NCBI GenBank assembly: GCA_050249235.1
Contig: JBFWQW010000080.1
Span: 1 to 13,047 of the forward strand
DNA: 13,047 nt
Origin: JAEKLB01 sp050249235
GTDB taxonomy: Bacteria; Actinomycetota; Acidimicrobiia; Acidimicrobiales; CADCSY01
Direction: 5' to 3'
Shown one piece after another: positions 7,484-13,047 of the stretch. The number at the start of each line of letters is the position of its first letter. The stretch's first letter is position 1. Made by a program: the position numbers and the translations under genes. Under the pieces are notes generated by a model that searched no databases, was not told the origin of the DNA, and was given only the letters and a program-made list of their open reading frames with translations.

Positions 7484-8273
7484 CGCTGGCCCCGCCGCCG
7501 CCGAATCCGCCGCCGCCCCCGCCCCCGAAGCCACCGCCACCGCCACCGCCGAACCCGCCGCCGCCGAACCCGCCGCCCCAGATGATGGGGGCGCCGCCCA
7601 TGCCCCGCCGGCCCATGCCCCGGCGCCGCGGCCCGCCGCCGCCGGTGCCGAAGGCGGCGACGCTCAGCGCCAGGCCGACGAGGCCGAGCGGCACCAACGT
7701 GCCCCACGGCACGCCGCTCCCGCCGTCATCGTCCTCCACCGGTGCCGGCGGCGCGGCCAGGTCGTCGCCGAGCTCGACCCGGATCGCCTCGGTGGCGGTG
7801 GTGAGGGCGCCGCCGACGTCGCCGGCCTGCATGTGGGGGACGATGTAGCCCCGGATGATCCGCCCGGACTCGCTGTCGGTGAGATCGCCCTCGACGCCCC
7901 GGCCGACCTCGATGCGGGCCTGGCGGTCGCCGATCACCAGGAGCAGCAGCACGCCGTCGTCGTCACCCTGGTCGCCGACGCCCCACGCCCGGGCCAGGTC
8001 GATCGAGTAGTCCTCGAGGCTGTCGTCGCCGGTCGTCTCGACCACCGCCACCGCCACTTGGCGCCCCGTGCGGGCCCGGAAGTCGTCGAGGTCGGCGGCC
8101 AGGGCCTGCTCGACGGGGGCGGGCACGGCGCCGGCGTCGTCGACCACCGAGCCGGTGAACTCGGGCAGGGCGGCGCCGGCCGCACCGGCCAGCGCCACCA
8201 CGACCCCGATCGCCGCCGCCGTGAGCAGCGCCACCGGCCCGAGGCCGGCGGCGAGGCGGCGACCGACGGTCAC
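7473..8273 (-). CDS. TPM-domain membrane protein with glycine-rich tail (YgcG-like)
   Basis: A 266-residue protein. A signal peptide or membrane anchor covers about 10-35, a TPM domain about 38-165, a second membrane segment about 190-208, and the tail is glycine-rich. The TPM domain shows the familiar pattern LPEFTGSVVDDAG, AWGVGDQGDDDGVLLLL (96-112) and VGRGVEGDLTD (123-133). The tail has regular GGGGFGGG blocks and ends in GGGGASGGW, typical of the family. TPM domains occur in thylakoid and bacterial membrane proteins linked to photosystem II repair or phosphatase activity, but the role of bacterial members is unclear. The TPM domain is predicted outside the membrane. Start GTG 8273 overlaps the lemA stop by four bases, and TPM proteins are commonly encoded beside LemA, so joint action at the membrane is a fair inference. 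Confidence 0.9.
   Translation of the reverse strand: MTVGRRLAAGLGPVALLTAAAIGVVVALAGAAGAALPEFTGSVVDDAGAVPAPVEQALAADLDDFRARTGRQVAVAVVETTGDDSLEDYSIDLARAWGVGDQGDDDGVLLLLVIGDRQARIEVGRGVEGDLTDSESGRIIRGYIVPHMQAGDVGGALTTATEAIRVELGDDLAAPPAPVEDDDGGSGVPWGTLVPLGLVGLALSVAAFGTGGGGPRRRGMGRRGMGGAPIIWGGGFGGGGFGGGGGGGFGGGGGGGFGGGGASGGW
7476..7577 (-). repeat. Glycine-codon-rich low-complexity tract (GGGGFGGG repeats)
   Basis: This stretch encodes residues 233-266 of the TPM protein, nearly all glycine with phenylalanines at regular spacing (FGGGG, then two FGGGGGGG blocks). It is built from runs of GGC/GGT/GGG codons and is prone to length change by slippage. Such tails are usual for TPM proteins. Confidence 0.8.
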
Positions 8274-8866
8274 CCGCCACCCAGGTCGGTCTCGAGATCG
8301 ACCGACGGGTTCTCGCGGTCGTCGGCGTCCGCCTCGAACAGCGGCTTGCGGTCGAAGCCGAAGACCCCGGCGAGCACGCTCCGGGGGAACCGGCGCACGC
8401 TGCGGTTGTAGGTGGTGACCACGCCGTTGTAGTCACGCCGGGCCTGGGCGATGCGGTTCTCGGTGCCCTCGAGCTGGTCCTGGAGGGCCAGCACGTTCTC
8501 GTTGCTCCGCAGGTCGGGGTAGCTCTCGACCACCACCAGGAACTGGCTCAGAGCGCCGGAGAGCTCGTCGGAGGCGGCGGCCTGGTCGGAGGAGCCGGGG
8601 GAGGCGTTGAGGTAGTTCGACCGGGCCTCGGCGAGGGCGTCGAACACGGCCCGCTCCTGGGCGAAGATCCCCCGGGTGGCATCGACCAGGTTGGGGATCA
8701 GGTCGCTGCGCCGCGTCAGCTGCACGTCGAGGTCGGCGAAGGACTGCTCGACGGCCGTCTCCTTGTCGACGAGGCCGTTGTAGACGGCGACGAGCGGGAG
8801 CACGAGCAGCAGGAGCACGCCCACCGCGACGGCGACCGGGACCAGCCAGCGGGGCCTCGAGTTCAT
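8270..8866 (-). CDS. lemA: LemA family membrane-anchored protein
   Basis: A 198-residue protein with one N-terminal membrane segment (about 8-28) followed by a helical domain, the usual LemA layout. Family marks are YNGLVDKETAVEQSF (29-43), ADLDVQLTRRSDLIPNLVDA (44-63), then AQERAVFDALAEAR, and near the end a Tyr-Asn region (TTYNRSVRRFPRSVLAGVFGF). LemA proteins are widespread and their molecular role is unknown. The helical part is predicted outside the cell. The start ATG at 8866 fits the membrane segment, but I see no good ribosome binding site before it. An 83-base gap separates it from the upstream threonine aldolase gene, the largest gap in this strand's run, so a separate promoter is possible. 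It is coupled to the TPM gene by a GTGA overlap. Confidence 0.93.
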   Translation of the reverse strand: MNSRPRWLVPVAVAVGVLLLLVLPLVAVYNGLVDKETAVEQSFADLDVQLTRRSDLIPNLVDATRGIFAQERAVFDALAEARSNYLNASPGSSDQAAASDELSGALSQFLVVVESYPDLRSNENVLALQDQLEGTENRIAQARRDYNGVVTTYNRSVRRFPRSVLAGVFGFDRKPLFEADADDRENPSVDLETDLGGG

Positions 8867-8949
8867 GGCGGTTGTCTACCTGGTCTGCACGCCGGCCCGG
8901 TCGCACCAACGGGCGGGCGGGAAGGAAGGCGTCCGGGTGCAGGTCGAGC

Positions 8950-9942
8950 TCAGGGCGCCGACCGCAGGGCGGCCAGGGCCCGCTCGACGCCGGCGTCGTC
9001 GACGTCGAGGTGGGTGACGAGGCGGACGACGCCGGGGGCGATCGTGCCGGCCAGCACGTCGTGGCCGCGGAGGTGGCCCAGCAGTGCCTCGGTGTCGGCG
9101 TGGCGGAACACGACGATGTTGGTGTGGGTGGCCGGGGTGCCGCCCCACCGCTCGGCGACGGCGGCGGCCAGGCGGCCGGCCCGGGCGTGGTCGTCGGCCA
9201 GCCGGTCGACGTTGGCGGTGAGGGCGACGATGCCGGCCGCGGCGACGATCCCGGCCTGGCGCATGCCGCCTCCGAGGCGGGCACGGTCGGCGCGGGCCGC
9301 GTCGATCAGGTCGGCCGGCCCGGCCAGCAGCGAGCCGACCGGCGCCCCGAGCCCCTTCGAGAGGCAGGCCATCACCGTGGTCGCGGTCGCGGCCAGGTCC
9401 GCCACGGAGACGCCGGTGGCCACCGACGCGTTGAACAGGCGGGCCCCGTCGAGGTGGACGGGAGGCCCGAGCCCGGCGAGCGCCCGGAGCTCGTCGAGCG
9501 GGACGCAGCGGCCGCCGGACGCCATGTGGGTGTCCTCCACGCAGACGACGCTCACGGCGGGCTGGTGGTGGGCGGCGGCGGCGATGGCGGTCCGGACGTC
9601 GTCGAGGTCGAGCCACCCGCCGGCGTCGTCGAGGGGGTGGAGCTGGACGGTGCCGTTCATGCCGGCCGCCCCGCTCTCGTAGGCCACCACGTGCGAGCGG
9701 CGGCCGGCCAGGGCGACGGTGCCGGGCCGGCCGAGCAGGCGCAGGGCGAGCTGGTTGCCCATGGTCCCCGAGGGCACGAACAGGGCCGCCTCCTTGCCGA
9801 CCCGCTCGGCGAACAGCTCCTGGAGGGCGTTGACGGTGGGGTCCTCGCCGTAGAGATCGTCGCCCACCTCGGCATCGGCCATGGCCCGGCGCATCGCCGC
9901 GTCGGGGCGGGTGACGGTGTCCGAGCGGAGGTCGACGACCAT
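8950..9942 (-). CDS. ltaE: Low-specificity L-threonine aldolase (PLP-dependent)
   Basis: Cytoplasmic fold-type I PLP enzyme that cleaves L-threonine or L-allo-threonine to glycine and acetaldehyde. The 330-residue length is normal for the family. It opens with DLRSDTVTRP (4-13), followed by GDDLYGEDPTVNALQE and FVPSGTMGN. The cofactor region has VHLDGARLFNA and the Schiff-base lysine 196 in CLSKGLGAPVGS. ATG 9942 gives exactly the family N-terminus. Related beta-eliminating lyases share this fold, but the DLRSDTVTRP opening and the DGARLFNA motif favour threonine aldolase. It starts 44 bases after the permease gene and probably shares its transcript. No functional tie to the cell wall genes is evident apart from possible glycine supply, which is speculation. 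Confidence 0.93.
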   Translation of the reverse strand: MVVDLRSDTVTRPDAAMRRAMADAEVGDDLYGEDPTVNALQELFAERVGKEAALFVPSGTMGNQLALRLLGRPGTVALAGRRSHVVAYESGAAGMNGTVQLHPLDDAGGWLDLDDVRTAIAAAAHHQPAVSVVCVEDTHMASGGRCVPLDELRALAGLGPPVHLDGARLFNASVATGVSVADLAATATTVMACLSKGLGAPVGSLLAGPADLIDAARADRARLGGGMRQAGIVAAAGIVALTANVDRLADDHARAGRLAAAVAERWGGTPATHTNIVVFRHADTEALLGHLRGHDVLAGTIAPGVVRLVTHLDVDDAGVERALAALRSAP

Positions 9943-9986
9943 GCCCGGACAGCCTGGCAGCTCGCCGCCCGGGGTCGACCGCTCCG

Positions 9987-10751
9987 TCAGGCCAGGAGCC
10001 GGGCCACCGCGACCAGGCCGACCACCACGACCACGGCCCGCAGGACGTTCGGGGGGAGGCGCCGGCCGAAGGCGGCGCCGAGCTGGGCTCCGACGACGGA
10101 GCCGACGGCGACCAGGCCCACCACCTCCCAGGCGACGTCGGCCACGAGCACGAAGACGAGGGCGGCCACGGCGTTCACGGCCATGGCCAGCGCGTTCTTC
10201 ACGCCGTTGAGGCGCTGCAGGTCGTCGGCCACGAGGATCCCGAGCAGGGCCAGCAGCACGATCCCCTGGCCGGCCCCGAAGTAGCCGCCGTAGACGCCGG
10301 TGAGGAACACGCCGGCCAGCAGGGGCGGACCGCCGTGGTCGGGCCCGCCGTCGCCCCGGCGGGCGGCCAGGCGGGCCGTGACCCGGGGCTGCACCGCGAC
10401 CAGCACGACGCCGAGCAGCACGAGGGCGGGGACCACCGCGTCGAACACCGACTCGGGCAGGGCGAGGAGCAGAACCGAGCCGGTGAGCCCGCCGGCCACC
10501 GATGCCGAGCCGAGCCGGAGCACCCGCTCCCGCTGGCCCCTCAGCTCACGCCGGTAGCCCACCACCGCGCTCAGCCCGCCCGGCACGAGGCCGACGTTGT
10601 TCGACACGTTGGCGACGAGCGGGTCGTAGCCGACGGCGAGCAGCGTCGGGAAGGTGATGAGCGAGCCAGAGCCGACGATGGCGTTGATGGTGCCGGCGCC
10701 GGCGCCGGCGGCCAGGACGGCGAGCGCCTCGAGCCCGCTGAGGTCGGTCAT
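9987..10751 (-). CDS. TauE/SafE (TSUP) family membrane permease
   Basis: A 254-residue integral membrane protein of the sulfite exporter TauE/SafE family, whose members move sulfur-containing or organic anions. The two-fold internal repeat of the family is visible: GAGAGTINAIVGSGSLITFP (16-35) with NVSNNVG (48-54) in the first half, and GVYGGYFGAGQGIVLLALLG (152-171) with LNGVKNALAM (181-190) in the second. A short Arg/Gly/Asp-rich cytoplasmic loop (about 124-140) joins the halves. The substrate cannot be told from sequence. ATG 10751 begins right before the first membrane segment. It lies 21 bases after the sugar dehydratase gene, so it may be co-transcribed with it. Confidence 0.9.
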   Translation of the reverse strand: MTDLSGLEALAVLAAGAGAGTINAIVGSGSLITFPTLLAVGYDPLVANVSNNVGLVPGGLSAVVGYRRELRGQRERVLRLGSASVAGGLTGSVLLLALPESVFDAVVPALVLLGVVLVAVQPRVTARLAARRGDGGPDHGGPPLLAGVFLTGVYGGYFGAGQGIVLLALLGILVADDLQRLNGVKNALAMAVNAVAALVFVLVADVAWEVVGLVAVGSVVGAQLGAAFGRRLPPNVLRAVVVVVGLVAVARLLA

Positions 10752-10772
10752 CCGGCGCGGGGCGACGAGCCC

Positions 10773-11774
10773 CTAGACCGAGTAGCCGGCGGTGTCGAGC
10801 CGGTCGAGGTTGGCCAGCACCCAGTCCGACGTGCGGGCCAGGCCCTCCTCCAGGTCGACGGTGGGGGTCCAGCCGGTCCACTCCCGGGCCCGGGTGTTGT
10901 CGCACAGGAGCCGGTCGACCTCGCTGCCGGCCGGCCGGAGACGGGCCTCGTCGGTGACGACCTCGGCCCTGCTCCCGGTGATCTCGACGAGGAGCCGGGC
11001 CAGGTCGCCGATGGCGATCTCGCGACCGCTGCCCAGGTTCACGACCTCGCCGACGGCGCGGTCGCAGCCGGCCACGGCGAGAAAGCCAGCGGCGGTGTCC
11101 TCGACGTAGGTGAAGTCGCGGGTGGGCGAGGTCGAGCCGAGCCGGATCTCCGTCGCGCCGCGGTGGAGCTGGCCGAGGATCGTCGGGATGACGGCCCGCG
11201 TGGACTGTCGGGGCCCGTAGGTGTTGAAGGGCCGCACCACCGCCACCGGCAGCCCGAAGGCGTGGTGGAAGGACAGCGCCATCATGTCGGCGCCGATCTT
11301 CGAGGCCGAGTAGGGCGACTGCGGCTGCATGGGGTGCGACTCCGGGATGGGCGCCACCCGGGCGGTGCCGTAGGTCTCGCTCGTCGAGGTGTGCACCAGT
11401 CGGGCCACGCCGTGGCGGCGGCAGGCCAGGGCCACGTTCACGGTGCCCTGGACGTTCACCTGCACGTAGCTCTCGGGCGCCACGTAGCTGTAGGGGATGC
11501 CGATGAGGGCGGCCAGGTGGAAGACGGTGTCGCAGCCCCCGACCGCATCGGCCACCCGCTCGGCGTCGCGGACGTCGCCCGGCACCAGCTCGACGTCGGC
11601 GTGGACCTCGGGCTCGAGCCAGCCGTAGGCGCCGAAGGGGTTGTAGAGCCCGAGCACCCGCACCCGGGCCCCCCGGCGCACGAGGAGCTCGGTGAGGTGC
11701 GAGCCGATGAAGCCCTCGCCCCCGGTCACGAGCACGGAGCGCCCGGCCCAATCGCTGTCCCTCTCGCCGGCCAT
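10773..11774 (-). CDS. LegB-like NAD-dependent nucleotide-sugar 4,6-dehydratase (extended SDR)
   Basis: A 333-residue extended short-chain dehydrogenase. The NAD-binding motif is VTGGEGFIGSH (16-26) and the catalytic pair is Tyr155/Lys159 (SPYSASK). TSTSETYG (129-136) stands where classical dehydratases have TDE. Several stretches match, from memory, the LegB type that acts on UDP- or GDP-GlcNAc at the start of legionaminic acid synthesis: LYNPFGAYGWLE (43-54), PFNTYGPRQSTRAVIPTIL (182-200), SPTRDFTYVEDT (216-227), LRPAGSEVDRLL (279-290) and GWTP. ATG 11774 is fixed by a strong AGGAGG site. The frame is open further upstream, but that part overlaps the preceding gene and is spurious. The partner gene just upstream encodes a PtmE-like nucleotidyltransferase, which fits a nucleotide-sugar pathway. 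A related 4,6-dehydratase or epimerase with another substrate remains possible. Confidence 0.88.
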   Translation of the reverse strand: MAGERDSDWAGRSVLVTGGEGFIGSHLTELLVRRGARVRVLGLYNPFGAYGWLEPEVHADVELVPGDVRDAERVADAVGGCDTVFHLAALIGIPYSYVAPESYVQVNVQGTVNVALACRRHGVARLVHTSTSETYGTARVAPIPESHPMQPQSPYSASKIGADMMALSFHHAFGLPVAVVRPFNTYGPRQSTRAVIPTILGQLHRGATEIRLGSTSPTRDFTYVEDTAAGFLAVAGCDRAVGEVVNLGSGREIAIGDLARLLVEITGSRAEVVTDEARLRPAGSEVDRLLCDNTRAREWTGWTPTVDLEEGLARTSDWVLANLDRLDTAGYSV

Positions 11775-11775
11775 C

Positions 11776-12699
11776 TCAGACCTCCTCGCCGGTGGCGGCC
11801 CACAACAGGGCGGCTTCGAGCTCCTCGGGCGTGCCGATGTCGATCCAGCGCTCGAGCAGGGGGAAGACGGCGACGGCGTCGCCCCTGGCCCGGGCGGCAT
11901 CGATCAGCTGGGGCATCGTCGACGCCCGGCCCACCGGGACCAGGTCGAGCACGGCCGGGTCGATCACGTAGAAGCCGGCGTTGCAGGGGAGGCGCAGCGT
12001 CGGCTTCTCGTCGATGCCGACGAGGCGTCCGCCCTCCGACTCGAGCACGCCGTAGGGGACGGGGATCTCGTGGGTGAAGGAGGCGACGGTGATGGCCGTG
12101 CCCTCGGCCCGGTGGAAGTCGACCATCCGGGCGAAGTTCAGGTTGGTGATCTGGTCGGCGTTGAGCACGAGCACCGGGCCGGCCGGGCGCTCGGGCAGCA
12201 GGGCCAGCGGCCCGGCGCCGCCCAGGGGCTGGGTCTCCCGCAGGTAGCCGACCCGGACGCCGAAGGCGCTCCCGTCGCCGATGCGCTCCTCGATGGCCTC
12301 GGCCATGTAGTTCACCGAGATCAGCACGTCCATGATCCCGGACGCGGCGAGGCCCTGGAGGAGCCGGCCGAGGATCGACGTTGGACCCACGCCGAGCAGT
12401 GGCTTCGGCACCTTCAGGGTGAGCGCGCCGAGGCGCGAGCCGCGGCCGCCGGCCTGGATCACGGCGATCGGCGGTGGGCCGGACGACGGGTCGGGCAGGG
12501 CGGCGGTCGTGGCGAGGGGGCCGACCGGCACGGTGGCGAGGTCGGTGCCGGCCCGGGCCGCGACCCGGAGCCCGTGGTCGGTGACGACGCCGAGGTCTCG
12601 GCCGCCGTCGTGCACCCGGCCCCTCCCTTCCGTCGCCTGGATCGCCCAGAACGCGTCGAGCCCGGTGGTGGCAGCGTCGAGCCCGGCGGGCGTGGTCAT
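11776..12699 (-). CDS. PtmE-like sugar-1-phosphate nucleotidyltransferase with degenerate CBS-like N-terminus
   Basis: A 307-residue enzyme predicted to make an NDP-sugar from a sugar-1-phosphate and NTP. Residues 79-300 form a nucleotidyltransferase domain: AGGRGSRLGALTLKVPKPLL (83-102), QPLGGAGPL (157-165), LNADQITN with metal-binding-type Asp182, EKP (231-233), NAGFYV (240-245) and WIDIGTPEEL (285-294). Residues about 14-65 look like a worn CBS domain (DLGVVTDHGLR, then GTDLATVPV), the layout of Campylobacter PtmE, the GlcN-1-phosphate guanylyltransferase of legionaminic acid synthesis. Mannose- or glucose-1-phosphate could also be substrates. The start ATG overlaps the murG-family stop by four bases (ATGA), and the LegB-like gene follows after one base, so the three genes are surely one unit. 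The family call is firm; PtmE-like substrate use is inference. Confidence 0.87.
   Translation of the reverse strand: MTTPAGLDAATTGLDAFWAIQATEGRGRVHDGGRDLGVVTDHGLRVAARAGTDLATVPVGPLATTAALPDPSSGPPPIAVIQAGGRGSRLGALTLKVPKPLLGVGPTSILGRLLQGLAASGIMDVLISVNYMAEAIEERIGDGSAFGVRVGYLRETQPLGGAGPLALLPERPAGPVLVLNADQITNLNFARMVDFHRAEGTAITVASFTHEIPVPYGVLESEGGRLVGIDEKPTLRLPCNAGFYVIDPAVLDLVPVGRASTMPQLIDAARARGDAVAVFPLLERWIDIGTPEELEAALLWAATGEEV
11781..11786 (-). promoter_or_regulatory. Strong ribosome binding site of the LegB-like gene
   Basis: AGGAGG on the minus strand ends six bases before the ATG at 11774. It lies inside the last codons of the upstream nucleotidyltransferase gene, whose TGA is one base from that ATG. 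This decides the start of the dehydratase and is the clearest Shine-Dalgarno site in the window. Confidence 0.8.
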
Positions 12700-13047
12700 G
12701 CCGGCACGCCGGCCAGCTCGAGCACCCAGCGGGCCAGCTCGGCGGCGCCGTCGGGCCGGACCCCGCCTGCCGCGCCCGCCGCCATGGCCGCCAGCGCGGC
12801 AGGATCGTGGAGCCGTGCCTCGACCAGGGGGCCGACCACGTCGGCGGTGGCCTGGTCGTCACGCACGAGCAGCGCACCACCCGACGCGACGAGCGGCGCG
12901 GCGTTGTGGGTCTGCTCGTGATGCTCGTGGCTGGGGAGGGGCACGAGCACCGAGGGCAGGCCCACGGCGGCGAGCTCGGTGACGGTGGCGGCGCCGGACC
13001 GGCAGATGGCGATGTCGGCCGCGGCGTAGGCGTGGTCGATGCGGTCG
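12696..13047 (-). CDS. murG: MurG-family glycosyltransferase, C-terminal part (5' end outside window)
   Basis: The last 116 codons of a gene entering from the right edge. MurG adds GlcNAc from UDP-GlcNAc to lipid I on the inner membrane face, making lipid II. The visible part is the donor-binding half: AAADIAICRSGAATVTELAA, GLPSVLVPLP, and HEQTHNA, which lines up with the RQQYWNA/HQxxNA site of known MurG proteins. It ends with a helix pair typical of the family. GTG 12965 is an internal valine codon, not a start, because the frame and the similarity continue to the edge. The stop overlaps the nucleotidyltransferase ATG. MurG normally follows ftsW on the same strand; here it faces the opposite way about 5.6 kb away. 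A MurG-like paralogue in a glycan cluster, or a PseG-type hydrolase, is the alternative; the motifs favour MurG. Confidence 0.82.
   Translation of the reverse strand, partial: DRIDHAYAAADIAICRSGAATVTELAAVGLPSVLVPLPSHEHHEQTHNAAPLVASGGALLVRDDQATADVVGPLVEARLHDPAALAAMAAGAAGGVRPDGAAELARWVLELAGVPA

Noticed and set aside
7484..7546. Longer N-terminus for the DUF5130-like protein starting at 7546
   Set aside because: It would read the glycine tail of the TPM gene in a second frame as Ala/Val repeats, and no family similarity lies there.
8867..8949. Promoter or hairpin between the threonine aldolase and lemA genes
   Set aside because: Only a short CTGCAC/GTGCAG inverted match and no convincing -35/-10 pair could be seen in these 83 bases.
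10759..10773. Small hairpin GGGGC/GCCCC between the dehydratase and permease genes
   Set aside because: Only five base pairs, no T-run, and easily expected by chance at this base composition.
11775..11900. Longer start of the LegB-like protein at 11900
   Set aside because: The added residues are Pro/Ser-rich and overlap the conserved end of the nucleotidyltransferase; AGGAGG fixes the start at 11774.
10335..12921. Long plus-strand open frames opposite the dehydratase and nucleotidyltransferase genes
   Set aside because: They are antisense shadows rich in Gly/Arg/His/Val, with no recognisable domain and no ribosome sites. Similar shadows at 7419-8411 and 8872-10284 were rejected for the same reason.
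12696..13047. PseG/LegG-type nucleotide-sugar hydrolase instead of MurG
   Set aside because: The neighbouring LegB-like gene makes this tempting, but the RSGAATVTELAA, LPSVLVPLP and EQTHNA motifs fit MurG better. It cannot be fully settled without the N-terminal half.

Overview
The window is very GC-rich DNA with almost only G or C at third codon positions and frequent GTG starts. The meso-diaminopimelate signature in MurE, a DUF5130-type protein and a long basic N-terminal tail predicted for FtsI point to a high-GC Gram-positive bacterium (Actinomycetota). Acidimicrobiia is a reasonable but unproven guess. No tRNA, rRNA, CRISPR array, insertion sequence or phage gene was found.

Left half, plus strand (1-7042): part of the division and cell wall (dcw) cluster in the order ftsI, murE, mraY, murD, ftsW. 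These genes make the peptidoglycan precursor up to lipid I, polymerise glycan (FtsW) and crosslink it at the septum (FtsI). The murE/mraY, mraY/murD and murD/ftsW junctions are each 4-base GTGA overlaps, so the genes are probably co-translated. murF, usually between murE and mraY, is not there and there is no room for it. The window starts inside a 66-bp tandem repeat that is open in the ftsI frame and probably encodes a cytoplasmic Ala/Thr/Arg/Pro tail of FtsI.

Right half, minus strand (7079-13047), read from right to left: the 3' part of a murG-family glycosyltransferase gene, a PtmE-like nucleotidyltransferase with a degenerate CBS-like N-terminus, a LegB-like NAD-dependent sugar 4,6-dehydratase, a TauE/SafE-family membrane permease, a low-specificity threonine aldolase, LemA, a TPM-domain membrane protein with a glycine-rich tail, and a small DUF5130/TPM-like protein. 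Spacing is tight (ATGA and GTGA overlaps, a 1-base gap), and the largest gap is 83 bp. ftsW and the last minus-strand gene converge on a 36-bp gap holding a perfect 8-bp inverted repeat, a candidate bidirectional terminator.

Most notable points: the repeat-built FtsI tail; a dcw cluster interrupted after ftsW, with murG facing the other way and overlapping a nucleotide-sugar gene pair that resembles the first steps of legionaminic-acid-type sugar synthesis; and the compact lemA-TPM-DUF5130 module. I see no clearly new defence or mobile system. The genes belong to recognisable families and the novelty lies in their arrangement.
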